NCBI GenBank assembly: GCA_002339265.1
Contig: DDKG01000087.1
Span: 1,817-34,461, forward strand
Reading direction: 5' to 3'
Origin: Massilia sp. UBA2604
Lineage (GTDB): Bacteria; Pseudomonadota; Gammaproteobacteria; Burkholderiales; Burkholderiaceae_D
Length of the DNA stretch: 32,645 bases
Shown here: positions 7,898-17,435 of the stretch, piece by piece
Layout: every line of letters starts with the position of its first letter
Numbering within the stretch: the first letter of the stretch is position 1
Translations under genes and position numbers: made by a program
Notes under the pieces: model-generated
Told to the model about the DNA's origin: nothing
The model's database searches: none
The model's input: the letters and a program-made list of their open reading frames with translations, nothing else

Positions 7898-7993
7898 CGT
7901 CGTTCCCGCCCTCGCCGGGCGCCTTGGCGGGAACCTAAGTTGATTTCTGCGGCATAGCGGAAAACTTGGATTCCCGCCTACGCGGGAATGACG
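7898..7993. repeat. Pair of opposed palindromic repeats between paaE and paaG
   Basis: Two related palindromic units lie in the paaE-paaG gap. Unit A (7898-7941) has the stem GTTCCCGCC (7902-7910) with GGCGGGAAC (7926-7934) and ends in AAGTT. Unit B (7963-7993) starts with AACTTGG and has the stem ATTCCCGC (7970-7977) with GCGGGAAT (7982-7989), then GACG. Unit B resembles the reverse complement of unit A, so they are diverged, head-to-head copies of one element. The TTCCCGC...GCGGGAA class is a known kind of dispersed intergenic repeat in betaproteobacteria. A related pair lies at 30554-30675. Open frames starting inside it (for example at 7966) are not real gene starts. Confidence 0.8.
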
Positions 7994-8025
7994 TTCAAGA
8001 GACAACGAGAATAGTGGAGACAACA

Positions 8026-8817
8026 ATGAACTACGAATCCATCCAGTTCAAAATAGAAAACGGCATCGCGGTCCTGACCCTGAGCCGGCCCGATCGCCTG
8101 AACAGCTTCACCCAGGCCATGCACCTCGAAGTACGCGACGCCCTGAGCAAAGTGCAGGCCGACAAATCGGTGCGCGTGCTGGTCCTGACCGGAGCCGGCC
8201 GGGGTTTTTGCGCCGGCCAGGACCTGTCCGACCGCGCCGTCGACCCGGGCGCCCCCAGCGTGGACCTCGGCGAATCGGTCGAGAAGTTCTACGCCCCGCT
8301 GGTGCTGACATTGAAAAACCTGCCGATGCCGGTCATCTGCGCCGTCAACGGCGTGGCGGCCGGCGCCGGCGCCAACCTGGCGCTGGCCTGCGACATCGTG
8401 CTGGCCGCGAAATCGGCCAGCTTTATCGAAGCCTTCAGCAAGCTGGGACTGATCCCCGACACCGGCGGCACCTGGCACCTGCCACGCCTGATCGGCCACG
8501 CTCGCGCCATGGGTCTCGCCATGCTGGGCGAAAAACTCAGCGCCGAGAAGGCCGAGGAATGGGGCTTGATCTGGCGCTGCGTGCCCGACGAAGCCCTGAT
8601 GGACGAGGCGATGGCGATGGCCGAACACTTTGCCGCCGCGCCGACCAAGGGTCTCGCATTCACCAAGAGAGCCTTCCAGGCCAGTTACGCCAATTCGCTC
8701 GAAGACCAGCTGCAACTGGAAGCCGGCATGATGCGCGAACTCGGCTACAGCCACGACTACCGCGAAGGCGTCGCCGCCTTCATGGCCAAGCGCACGCCGC
8801 ATTTCAAGGGAGAGTGA
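8026..8817 (+). CDS. paaG: 1,2-epoxyphenylacetyl-CoA isomerase PaaG, 263 aa
   Basis: This is a crotonase-fold protein. It has the oxyanion-hole segment GRGFCAGQDLSDR (residues 59-70), the second hole element NGVAAGAGANLAL, and LGLIPDTGG with D145. The GFCAGQDL and VDPG features, with LGESVEKFY, identify it as PaaG rather than the hydratase PaaF. PaaG converts ring 1,2-epoxyphenylacetyl-CoA to oxepin-CoA and also shifts double bonds in later intermediates. The frame is open back to 7966 inside a repeat, but the ATG at 8026 follows GGAGA and begins the family sequence. Its stop is two bases before paaH. No other enoyl-CoA hydratase gene is present in the cluster. Confidence 0.95.
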   Translation: MNYESIQFKIENGIAVLTLSRPDRLNSFTQAMHLEVRDALSKVQADKSVRVLVLTGAGRGFCAGQDLSDRAVDPGAPSVDLGESVEKFYAPLVLTLKNLPMPVICAVNGVAAGAGANLALACDIVLAAKSASFIEAFSKLGLIPDTGGTWHLPRLIGHARAMGLAMLGEKLSAEKAEEWGLIWRCVPDEALMDEAMAMAEHFAAAPTKGLAFTKRAFQASYANSLEDQLQLEAGMMRELGYSHDYREGVAAFMAKRTPHFKGE

Positions 8818-8819
8818 GC

Positions 8820-10349
8820 ATGGTCGCCATCCCTCCAGGCAGCACGCTCGCAGTCATCGGCAGCGGCGCCATGGGCGCCGGCATCGCGCAGGTCGCGGCC
8901 ACCGCCGGCCACCAGGTGCTGTTGTTCGATACCCGCCCGGACGCCGCCGACCAGGCCATCGCTGACATCGGCAAGACGTATGCGAAGCTGGTCGAGAAGG
9001 GCCGCATGGGCGCGGTCGAATCCGACCTGGCGCGCGAACGTCTCAAGCGCATCTCGTCGCTGAATGAGGCCACGGGCGCCGTCCTCGTGATCGAGGCTAT
9101 CGTCGAGAACCTGGATGCCAAGCGCGCCCTGTTCGCCGAGCTCGAAGGTATCGTCGGCGAACGCTGCATCCTGGCCACCAACACCTCGTCGATCTCGGTC
9201 ACCGCCATCGGCGCCCAGCTGCAGCACCCGGAACGCCTGGTCGGCATGCATTTCTTTAATCCGGTGCCGCTGATGGCGCTGGTCGAAGTGATCAGTGGCC
9301 TGGCCACCGCACGCGAGGTGGCGAATGCCATCTACGCCATCGCCGAAAGCTGGGGCAAGAGCCCGGTGCATGCGAAATCGACGCCCGGCTTCATCGTCAA
9401 CCGCGTGGCCCGGCCATACTATGCCGAAGCCCTGCGCCTGCTGCTGGAACAGGCCGCCGACGTGGCAACGCTGGACGCAGTGATGCGCGATTGCGGAGGT
9501 TTCCGCATGGGGCCTTTCGAGCTGATGGACCTGATCGGCCACGACGTCAACTTCTCGGTCACGAATTCGGTGTTCGCCGCCTACTACAACGACCCACGCT
9601 TTACGCCCTCGATCCTGCAACAGGAACTGGTCAGCGCCGGCTTCCTTGGCCGCAAGACGGGGCGCGGCTTCTACCGCTATGGCGACGACGTCGCCAAGCC
9701 GGCGCCGCAGACCGAAGCGCCTGTCCAGCAACCGTCGGCGGTACGCTACGCGGATGGCCTCGGTGCGGTGGATGCGATCGCCGCGCGCCTGCGCAGCGCC
9801 GGCCTGGAGCCGGTCGCCATCGAGGCGTCGCCGGGCCTGTACTGCGAAGGCGCCGCGATTTATCTCACCGATGGGCGCAGCGCCACCGAGCGCGCCGAAG
9901 CGGACGGCCACCGCGACACGATCCTGTTCGACCTGCTGCTGGACCCAGCCGGGGCCACGCGCATCGCGCTGGCGCGCGCCGACCAGTGCAGCGACGCCGC
10001 CTGGCAGGCCGCCGTCGGGCTGTTCCAGGCCGCCGGCTTCGCCGTGACGCGCCTGGACGACGTGCCCGGCATGGCGGTGATGCGCACCGTGGCGATGCTG
10101 GCCAACGAGGCTGCCGACGCCGTCAACCAGGGCGTGTGCAGCGCACGGGCGGTCGACATCGCGATGCAGAAGGGCGTGAACTATCCGCGCGGCCCGCTGG
10201 CCTGGGCGGATAGCATCGGCCTGCGCCAGGTCGTGACCGTGCTGGCCAACCTGGCCGCCACCTATGGCGAAGACCGCTACCGCGTGTCGCCACTGTTGCG
10301 CCGTAAGCTGGCAGCCGATCCACAGGGAGCGCGTTTCCATGCAGCTTGA
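8820..10349 (+). CDS. paaH: 3-hydroxyadipyl-CoA dehydrogenase PaaH, 509 aa
   Basis: PaaH oxidises 3-hydroxyadipyl-CoA to 3-oxoadipyl-CoA with NAD+. The sequence shows the Rossmann nucleotide-binding motif GSGAMGAG (residues 14-21), NTSSIS (121-126), the catalytic histidine region HFFNPVPLM (H144), and the 3-hydroxyacyl-CoA dehydrogenase end motif GRKTGRGFY (277-285). A second, degenerate C-terminal dehydrogenase domain occupies the last 100 residues (TVAMLANEAADAV, GVNYPRGPLAWAD), as in family members of 475-510 residues. The start at 8820 follows the paaG stop by two bases, with GGGAG upstream inside paaG. The 3' end overlaps the paaI start by 11 bp. Confidence 0.95.
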   Translation: MVAIPPGSTLAVIGSGAMGAGIAQVAATAGHQVLLFDTRPDAADQAIADIGKTYAKLVEKGRMGAVESDLARERLKRISSLNEATGAVLVIEAIVENLDAKRALFAELEGIVGERCILATNTSSISVTAIGAQLQHPERLVGMHFFNPVPLMALVEVISGLATAREVANAIYAIAESWGKSPVHAKSTPGFIVNRVARPYYAEALRLLLEQAADVATLDAVMRDCGGFRMGPFELMDLIGHDVNFSVTNSVFAAYYNDPRFTPSILQQELVSAGFLGRKTGRGFYRYGDDVAKPAPQTEAPVQQPSAVRYADGLGAVDAIAARLRSAGLEPVAIEASPGLYCEGAAIYLTDGRSATERAEADGHRDTILFDLLLDPAGATRIALARADQCSDAAWQAAVGLFQAAGFAVTRLDDVPGMAVMRTVAMLANEAADAVNQGVCSARAVDIAMQKGVNYPRGPLAWADSIGLRQVVTVLANLAATYGEDRYRVSPLLRRKLAADPQGARFHAA

Positions 10350-10776
10350 TGCGCAACGGCTGGCCGAACTGGCCGGCCGCACGATGTACGAGCGCGATCC
10401 GGCCAGCCGCGGCCTTGGCATGCAGCTGCTCGAGATCCGTCCCGGCTATGCGCGCATGTCGATGCCGGTGCGGGACGATATGCTCAACGGCCATGCCACC
10501 TGCCACGGCGGCTACATCTTCATGCTGGCCGACAGCGCGTTCGCCTTCGCCTGCAACTCGCACAATTTCAATACCGTTGGCGCCGGCTGCACCATCGACT
10601 ACCTGGCGCCGGGCCGTCCTGGCGACGTGCTGGTGGCCGAGGCGAGGGAACAGGCGCTGCAGGGCAAGACCGGCGTCTACGACGTCGCCGTGACGGACCA
10701 GGACGGGCGCACGATCGCGCTGTTCCGCGGCAAGTCGCACCGCGTCAACGGCACCCTGGTGCCGACCGACGCGTGA
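10339..10776 (+). CDS. paaI: Hydroxyphenylacetyl-CoA thioesterase PaaI, 145 aa
   Basis: PaaI is a hot-dog fold acyl-CoA thioesterase that hydrolyses dead-end or trapped CoA esters of the pathway and so frees CoA. The family motif NGHATCHGG (residues 50-58) and the helix FMLADSAFAFACNS with the catalytic aspartate D65 are present, and the length matches. The frame is open from 10264, but the ATG at 10339 begins the recognisable sequence and follows GGGAG. The start overlaps the end of paaH by 11 bp in a different frame, which suggests translational coupling. Confidence 0.94.
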   Translation: MQLDAQRLAELAGRTMYERDPASRGLGMQLLEIRPGYARMSMPVRDDMLNGHATCHGGYIFMLADSAFAFACNSHNFNTVGAGCTIDYLAPGRPGDVLVAEAREQALQGKTGVYDVAVTDQDGRTIALFRGKSHRVNGTLVPTDA

Positions 10777-10800
10777 ATCAATACTGAAGAGGAGATCGAG

Positions 10801-12114
<1,314 letters not shown>

Positions 12115-12126
12115 CTGGAGAACTCC

Positions 12127-13332
12127 ATGACCGACGCCTTCATCGTTGACGCCATCCGCACCCCCTTCGGCCGCTACGGCGGCGCCTTGTCCAGCATCCG
12201 CGCCGACGACCTGGCCGCGCTGCCGATCGCGGCGCTGATGGCCCGTAACAGGGACGTCGACTGGACGGCGGTCGACGACCTGTTCTACGGCTGCGCCAAT
12301 CAGGCCGGCGAAGACAATCGCAACGTGGGCCGCATGGCCGCGCTGCTGGCCGGCCTGCCGCAAGACGTGCCGGCCAACACCATCAACCGCCTGTGCGGCT
12401 CGGGCATGGACGCCGTCGGCACCGCCGCGCGCGCCATCAAGGCCGGCGAAGCGCACCTGGTGATCGCCGGCGGGGTCGAAAGCATGACCCGCGCGCCGTT
12501 CGTGATGGGCAAGGCCGACAGTGCGTTTTCGCGCGCGGCCAAGATCGAGGACACGACCCTCGGCTGGCGCTTCGTCAATCCCGCCATGAAGGCAAAGTAC
12601 GGCATCGATTCGATGCCCGAGACCGCCGAGAACGTGGCGCGCGAATTCGGCATCGCCCGCGCCGACCAGGATGCCTTCGCACTGCGCAGCCAGCAGCGCT
12701 GGGCGCGCGCGAACGACGAAGGATTCTTCCAGGACGAGATCGTGCCGGTGACGGTGGCTCTCAAGAAAGGCGAGTCGCGCGTGGTCGACACCGACGAGCA
12801 GCCGCGCCCCGACACCAGCATCGAGGCGCTGGCCAAACTGAAGGGCGTAGTCACGCCGGACGGCTCGGTCAGCGCCGGCAACGCCTCGAGCCTGAACGAC
12901 GGCGCCTGTGCGCTACTGCTCGCATCCGGCGATGCCGTTGCCCGTTTTGGCTTGACTCCGCGCGCGCGCGTGGTCGGCATGGCCACCGCCGGCCTGGCGC
13001 CGCGCATCATGGGCTACGGCCCGACGCCGGCCGTGAAGAAGCTGCTGGCCCAGACCGGCCTCACGCTGGACCAGATGGACGTGATCGAGCTGAACGAAGC
13101 CTTCGCCGCCCAGGGCCTGGCCGTCACGCGCGCCCTCGGCCTGGCGGACGACGACGCCCGCGTCAACCCGAACGGCGGCGCGATTGCCATCGGCCACCCG
13201 CTGGGTGCCTCCGGCGCGCGTCTGGTCATGACGGCCGTGAACCAGTTGCACCGCACTGGCGGACGCTACGCCCTGTGCACGATGTGCATTGGCGTCGGCC
13301 AGGGCATCGCCCTGATCGTGGAGCGGGTGTAA
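12127..13332 (+). CDS. paaJ: 3-oxoadipyl-CoA / 3-oxo-5,6-dehydrosuberyl-CoA thiolase PaaJ, 401 aa
   Basis: This thiolase acts twice in the pathway: first on 3-oxo-5,6-dehydrosuberyl-CoA and last on 3-oxoadipyl-CoA, giving acetyl-CoA and succinyl-CoA. The nucleophilic cysteine C90 lies in [12 protein letters not shown]. The C-terminal active-site elements [17 protein letters not shown] (H357) and [10 protein letters not shown] (C387) are intact. The sequence is also close to beta-ketoadipyl-CoA thiolase PcaF, which catalyses the same last reaction; the position between paaK and paaY supports the PaaJ name. GGAG precedes the ATG and only three bases separate its stop from paaY. Confidence 0.93.
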   Translation: MTDAFIVDAIRTPFGRYGGALSSIRADDLAALPIAALMARNRDVDWTAVDDLFYGCANQAGEDNRNVGRMAALLAGLPQDVPANTINRLCGSGMDAVGTAARAIKAGEAHLVIAGGVESMTRAPFVMGKADSAFSRAAKIEDTTLGWRFVNPAMKAKYGIDSMPETAENVAREFGIARADQDAFALRSQQRWARANDEGFFQDEIVPVTVALKKGESRVVDTDEQPRPDTSIEALAKLKGVVTPDGSVSAGNASSLNDGACALLLASGDAVARFGLTPRARVVGMATAGLAPRIMGYGPTPAVKKLLAQTGLTLDQMDVIELNEAFAAQGLAVTRALGLADDDARVNPNGGAIAIGHPLGASGARLVMTAVNQLHRTGGRYALCTMCIGVGQGIALIVERV

Positions 13333-13335
13333 TCG

Positions 13336-13935
13336 ATGGTAAAGGTCTACGAGATCGACGGCGTGCGGCCGGTCGTGCATCCGAGCGCCTATGTGCATCC
13401 GTCGGCGGTATTGATCGGCGACGTCATCATCGGCCCGCGCTGCTACGTCGGTCCGCTGGCCTCGCTGCGCGGCGATTTCGGCCGCCTGATCCTGGAAGAG
13501 GGCGCCAACATCCAGGACACCTGCGTGATGCACGGTTTCCCGGGCGAGGACACGGTGGTCGAAGTCGACGGCCATGTCGGCCACGGCGCCGTGCTGCACG
13601 GCTGCCGCATCAAGCGCAATGCCATGGTCGGCATGAATGCAGTGGTGATGGACAAGGCCGTGGTCGGCGAGGAATCGATCGTGGCCGCGATGAGTTTCGT
13701 GAAGGCGGGCATGGTGATCCCGCCACGCTCGATGGTAATGGGCGCGCCCGCGAAGGTCATGCGTGCACTCACCGATGACGACATCGCATGGAAAAGCTTC
13801 GGCACCCGCCAGTACCAGGATCTGGCCGTGCGCTCGCTGCAAACCATGCGCGAAGTCGAGGCGGACACCGAAGTACAGCCGGATAGACAACGCATCGCAT
13901 TCGACGCCGACGGCATGCACAAGCCGAAAGCCTGA
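13336..13935 (+). CDS. paaY: PaaY, gamma-carbonic-anhydrase-like hexapeptide protein, 199 aa
   Basis: The protein shows left-handed beta-helix hexapeptide repeats (VLIGDVIIG, YVGPLASLRGDFG, MVGMNAVVMDKAVVG) and the three metal-binding histidines of the gamma-carbonic anhydrase fold at H66, H83 and H88. The C-terminal helix continues after MGAPAKVMRALTDDD. In the paa pathway PaaY acts as a thioesterase that removes a toxic cyclic CoA product formed from a reactive intermediate, protecting the CoA pool. The length matches E. coli PaaY. The ATG is three bases after the paaJ stop, so it is probably translated by coupling. Confidence 0.92.
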   Translation: MVKVYEIDGVRPVVHPSAYVHPSAVLIGDVIIGPRCYVGPLASLRGDFGRLILEEGANIQDTCVMHGFPGEDTVVEVDGHVGHGAVLHGCRIKRNAMVGMNAVVMDKAVVGEESIVAAMSFVKAGMVIPPRSMVMGAPAKVMRALTDDDIAWKSFGTRQYQDLAVRSLQTMREVEADTEVQPDRQRIAFDADGMHKPKA

Positions 13936-13958
13936 AGAGACATACTGAGGAGACAAAC

Positions 13959-16010
13959 ATGGGTGACATCCCGACCCTGCAAAGCCTGATCGCCGGCCGC
14001 TGGCACGGCCAGGAAGCACACACCGCGCTGCATGGCGCGCTCGATAACGCGCTGATCTATCACACCCACGCCGAGAAGATCGATTTCGACGAAGCCCTGA
14101 GCTTTGCCCGCAAGACCGGCAGCAAGAGCCTGATGCGCCTGGACTTCCAGAAGCGCGCGCAATGCCTGAAGGCGCTGGCGCTGTACCTCATGGAGCGCAA
14201 GGAAGAGTTGTACGAGATCTCGCACCTCACCGGCGCCACGCGCCAGGACAGCTGGGTCGACGTCGAGGGCGGCATCGGCACCCTGTTCGCCTATGCCAGC
14301 ATGGGCTCGCGCGAGCTGCCGTCGTCAAACGTACTGCACGAGGGCCCGGCCATGGCGCTGGGCAAGCGCGGCGGCTTCGCCGGCACCCACATCCTGGTGC
14401 CGCGCGGCGGCGTGGCGGTGCACATCAACGCCTTCAACTTCCCGATCTGGGGCCTGCTCGAAAAATTCGCGCCGAGCTTCCTGGCGGCTATGCCCTGCAT
14501 CGCCAAGCCGGCCACCGCCACCAGCTACCTGACCCATGCCGTGGTCAGGATGATGATGGAATCGAACCTGCTGCCCGACGGCGCGCTGCAGCTCGTGATC
14601 GGCAGCACCGGCGACCTGCTCGACCGTCTGGGCGGTTTCGACGCGGTCACCTTCACCGGTTCGGCCGACACTGCCGCCAAGCTGCGTTCGAACCAGAACC
14701 TGATCCGTGCATCGGTGCCGTTCACGGCCGAAGCCGACTCGCTGAACTGCGCGATCCTCGCGCCGGACGTCACGCCCGACGATGAAGAGTTCGACCTGTT
14801 CGTGAAGGAAGTGGCGCGCGAGATGACCGGCAAGGCCGGCCAGAAGTGCACGGCGATCCGCCGCGTGATCGTGCCGGAAACGCTGGTCGACGCGGTCGGC
14901 GAACGCTTGCGCGAGCGCCTGGCCAAGATCACGGTCGGCAATCCAAAGGTCGAGGGCGTGCGCATGGGCGCGCTGGCGTCGATGGACCAGCAGCGCGACG
15001 TGAGCGAGCGGGTCGAGCTGCTCGCGCGCGGCAATGAAGTGCTGTTCAGCGCGCGCGACGGTTTCAAGCCGGTCGGCGACAACGCCGCCAGCGGCGCCTT
15101 CTTCTCGCCCACCTTGCTGCTGTGCCGGAACGCCATGAGCAACGACGCCGTGCATGACGTCGAGGCCTTTGGCCCGGTTAGCACCCTGATGAGTTACCGG
15201 GACATTGACGAAGCCCTCGAACTGGCCGCGCGCGGCAAGGGCAGCCTGGTGACCACGTTCGCCACGAAGGATCCGTCGCTCGCAGCCTATGCCGTGCCGA
15301 TGGCGGCGGCCTCGCACGGTCGCGTGCTGATCCTGGACCGCGAGGCGGCCGTCGACAGCACCGGCCACGGTTCGCCGCTGCCGCAGCTCAAGCACGGCGG
15401 CCCGGGCCGCGCCGGCGGTGGCGAAGAGCTGGGCGGCATCCGCGCCGTCAAGCATTTCCTGCAGCGCGCCGCGGTGCAGGGTTCGCCGACCATGCTGGGC
15501 GCCGTCACCGGCGAATACGTGCGCGGCGGCGCCGTCAAGGAAAGCGAGATCCACCCGTTCCGCCGCTACTTCGAAGACCTGGAGATGGGGCATTCTCTCT
15601 TGACCCACCGCCGCACGGTGAGCGAAGCCGACATCGTCAATTTCGGCGGCGTCTCGGGGGATTACTTCTACATGCACTTCGACGAGATCGCAGCGAAAGA
15701 CACGCAGTTCGGCCAGCGCATCGCGCACGGCTACTTCGTGCTGTCGGCGGCGGCCGGCCTGTTCGTGTCGCCGGCGCCGGGCCCGGTGCTGGCCAACTAT
15801 GGCCTGGACAACCTGCGCTTCGTGGCGCCAGTGGCGATCGGCGACACCATCCGCGCACGCCTGACCTGCAAGCGCAAGGTCGACCGTAACCGCGCGGACG
15901 AGCAGGGCAGGGGACAGGGCGTGGTGGCGTGGGACGTGCAGGTCACCAACCAGCGCGACGAGCTGGTGGCCAGCTATGACATCCTGACCTTGGTCTTGAA
16001 GAGAAATTAA
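13959..16010 (+). CDS. paaZ: Bifunctional oxepin-CoA hydrolase / aldehyde dehydrogenase PaaZ, 683 aa
   Basis: The N-terminal 530 or so residues form an NADP-dependent aldehyde dehydrogenase with the general base E258 in AEADSLNC and the nucleophile C297 in [10 protein letters not shown]. From about residue 537 a MaoC-type hydratase domain follows, with the catalytic pair D568 and H573 in [10 protein letters not shown]. This mirrors the E. coli PaaZ spacing. The hydratase domain opens oxepin-CoA, and the dehydrogenase domain oxidises the resulting semialdehyde to 3-oxo-5,6-dehydrosuberyl-CoA. Both active sites look intact. The ribosome binding site GAGGAGA precedes the ATG. It is the last paa gene; no T-tailed hairpin was found after its stop, so transcription may continue into the XRE gene. 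Confidence 0.96.
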   Translation: MGDIPTLQSLIAGRWHGQEAHTALHGALDNALIYHTHAEKIDFDEALSFARKTGSKSLMRLDFQKRAQCLKALALYLMERKEELYEISHLTGATRQDSWVDVEGGIGTLFAYASMGSRELPSSNVLHEGPAMALGKRGGFAGTHILVPRGGVAVHINAFNFPIWGLLEKFAPSFLAAMPCIAKPATATSYLTHAVVRMMMESNLLPDGALQLVIGSTGDLLDRLGGFDAVTFTGSADTAAKLRSNQNLIRASVPFTAEADSLNCAILAPDVTPDDEEFDLFVKEVAREMTGKAGQKCTAIRRVIVPETLVDAVGERLRERLAKITVGNPKVEGVRMGALASMDQQRDVSERVELLARGNEVLFSARDGFKPVGDNAASGAFFSPTLLLCRNAMSNDAVHDVEAFGPVSTLMSYRDIDEALELAARGKGSLVTTFATKDPSLAAYAVPMAAASHGRVLILDREAAVDSTGHGSPLPQLKHGGPGRAGGGEELGGIRAVKHFLQRAAVQGSPTMLGAVTGEYVRGGAVKESEIHPFRRYFEDLEMGHSLLTHRRTVSEADIVNFGGVSGDYFYMHFDEIAAKDTQFGQRIAHGYFVLSAAAGLFVSPAPGPVLANYGLDNLRFVAPVAIGDTIRARLTCKRKVDRNRADEQGRGQGVVAWDVQVTNQRDELVASYDILTLVLKRN

Positions 16011-16117
16011 TAAAAAAGCTGGAACTTGTCTTCGTGCGATCAGTCTAAATATGTTCTTTACGGAATAGTCTCTGGAAGGAATAATGTTTGGGCGATCAAC
16101 GAAGGACGGGCAAGGCG

Positions 16118-16429
16118 ATGGTTAAAAAATTCAATGAACTGCGTGCCGGTATGTCGCCTGACGCACAGGCGCGATCTGCTGCACGTGCGGAGGCAATGCT
16201 GGTCGAGATGCAGCTTCAAGAATTGCGTAAAGCCAGGAATGTGACGCAGGTTGAAGTTGCCAGGGCGATGAGCGTGGAGCAGGCAGCGGTCTCGAAGCTG
16301 GAACGGCGAGAGGACATGTACGTCAGCACGCTGCGCGGTTACGTCAAGGCGCTTGGTGGAGAATTGAAGCTGGTCGCGTCGTTTCCGGATGCCGAGATCC
16401 AGCTTCATTCATTTGAGCCGGCCCGCTGA
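16118..16429 (+). CDS. XRE-family transcriptional regulator, antitoxin-like (HigA type), 103 aa
   Basis: A Cro/C1-type helix-turn-helix spans about residues 35-88, with the recognition region VTQVEVARAMSVEQAAVSKLERRED. The next part, MYVSTLRGYVKALGGELKLVASFPD, is typical of XRE antitoxins paired with RelE/HigB-like toxins. Such antitoxins normally follow the toxin gene, but only 107 bp separate this gene from paaZ and no toxin frame is visible there. Downstream it converges on the KTSC gene with an 8-bp gap. The ATG at 16118 has AAGG upstream; the open frame extends to 16088. The upstream gap is more AT-rich than the paa genes, consistent with a deletion or insertion scar. It may be an orphan antitoxin acting as a repressor. 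Confidence 0.8.
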   Translation: MVKKFNELRAGMSPDAQARSAARAEAMLVEMQLQELRKARNVTQVEVARAMSVEQAAVSKLERREDMYVSTLRGYVKALGGELKLVASFPDAEIQLHSFEPAR

Positions 16430-16437
16430 CATTTGAA

Positions 16438-16665
16438 TCAATCTAGTTTGCGCGTATAGCGGTCGCGCACATGCTGGCTGATATAGGTTGACAGGCCGCG
16501 GCCGCTTTCCGCCAGTTCGCGCATGCGTGCGATATGGACCGCGCCGGCGCTGTCTTCGGTATAAAGGTAGCGATCGCCGCCCGTGAACTTGACGGTGATC
16601 GAGTCGACCCCAAGCTCGTAGGCAACCACGCCGGAATGGCCGCTTCGGTTCGCGTAACGTTGCAT
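16438..16665 (-). CDS. KTSC domain-containing protein, 75 aa
   Basis: The small protein fits the KTSC domain pattern: a short strand VAYELGVDSITVKFTGGDRYLY followed by a helix and the ending GRGLSTYISQHVRDRY. The function of the domain is not established; members occur as short stand-alone proteins or fused to nucleic-acid enzymes. The start is fixed by an excellent ribosome binding site (GGGGAGG four bases before the ATG at 16665). It lies downstream of the HAD phosphatase gene on the same strand with a 23-bp gap and is probably co-transcribed with it. It is much shorter than the overlapping open frame that runs through the HAD gene in another phase. Confidence 0.85.
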   Translation of the reverse strand: MQRYANRSGHSGVVAYELGVDSITVKFTGGDRYLYTEDSAGAVHIARMRELAESGRGLSTYISQHVRDRYTRKLD

Positions 16666-16688
16666 GGAACCTCCCCGATAAGTGAACC

Positions 16689-17354
16689 TCAGGACCGCGT
16701 GCGCTGCAGCCGCAGCAGTCCTTCGGGCGTGCGGATCGCGCGCAGGTCGTCGTAGTCCGGCACGCCGGTCACCGTCGTCTCCAGCGGCTGGTGGTGGGTG
16801 GCGGTGACGACGATGCTGTCCATTCCGGCCGCCTCGGCTGCCTGCAGGCCGGCCAGCGTATCTTCGAAGACCAGGCAATCCTGCGGGCGCATGCCCAGCT
16901 TTTCGGCGCCCAGCAGGAACGGGTCCGGCGCCGGCTTGCCGCGCTGGACGTCTTCGGCCGCCACCATCACCGGCGGCACCGGCAGCCCGGCCGCGGCGAT
17001 GCGCGCCTCGGCCAGCGCGCGCGGGGCCGAGGTCACGATGGCCCAGCGGTCCGCAGGCAGGGTGGCGAGAAAGGCGGCCACGCCGGCAATCGCTTCGATG
17101 CCTTCGACATCCTCGATCTCGGCCTGCGTGATGCGGTGCGCTTCGGCGACCGGATCGATGTCGGGCAGGCCGACGCTGCGCACCGTGTCCACCGAGCGCT
17201 TGCCGTGGATGGTCGGCAGGAACACGTCGACATCCAGGCCATGGCTGCGCGCCCAGTTGGCCCACACGCGCTCGGCGGCGATGATCGAAGTGAGGATGGT
17301 GCCGTCCATGTCGAACAGGAAGGCGGCGTAGTCGCGTGCGGGCAGGGCGGTCAT
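16689..17354 (-). CDS. HAD superfamily (subfamily IA) phosphatase, 221 aa
   Basis: All four HAD motifs are visible: motif I DMDGT (D15, D17), motif II VTSAPRA (T108/S109), motif III lysine K140 in RGKPAPDPF, and motif IV VFEDTLAGLQAAEAAGM (E164, D165). A helical cap domain lies between motifs I and II, as in subfamily IA enzymes such as beta-phosphoglucomutase and small sugar-phosphate phosphatases. The second acidic residue D17 indicates phosphotransfer chemistry. The substrate cannot be told from sequence. It lies downstream of argH on the same strand but is separated from it by a terminator hairpin, so it may have its own weak promoter in the 81-bp gap or depend on readthrough. Confidence 0.88.
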   Translation of the reverse strand: MTALPARDYAAFLFDMDGTILTSIIAAERVWANWARSHGLDVDVFLPTIHGKRSVDTVRSVGLPDIDPVAEAHRITQAEIEDVEGIEAIAGVAAFLATLPADRWAIVTSAPRALAEARIAAAGLPVPPVMVAAEDVQRGKPAPDPFLLGAEKLGMRPQDCLVFEDTLAGLQAAEAAGMDSIVVTATHHQPLETTVTGVPDYDDLRAIRTPEGLLRLQRTRS

Positions 17355-17385
17355 TGTTTCGTCGGTCGATAGTGCAAATGAAATG

Positions 17386-17420
17386 AAAAGCGGGCCGGGA
17401 CGCGAGAAGCGCCGGCCCGC
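17386..17420 (-). terminator. Terminator downstream of argH
   Basis: A 9-bp perfect stem (GCGGGCCGG at 17390-17398 with CCGGCCCGC at 17412-17420) is followed on the minus strand by TTTTCATTTCATTT, seen as A-rich sequence at 17374-17389. It lies 15 bp after the argH stop and before the HAD phosphatase gene, so it should separate argH transcription from that gene at least partly. Confidence 0.75.
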
Positions 17421-17435
17421 TGCGATGGGGGTAGC

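Noticed and set aside
8208..8819. Upstream extension of paaH through paaG
   Set aside because: The extra residues are Arg-rich out-of-frame paaG sequence; the NAD-binding domain begins right after the ATG at 8820.
16013..16117. Remnant toxin gene upstream of the XRE antitoxin
   Set aside because: Short frames exist in all phases, but none shows residues typical of RelE, HigB or Gp49-like toxins, so no pseudogene is called.
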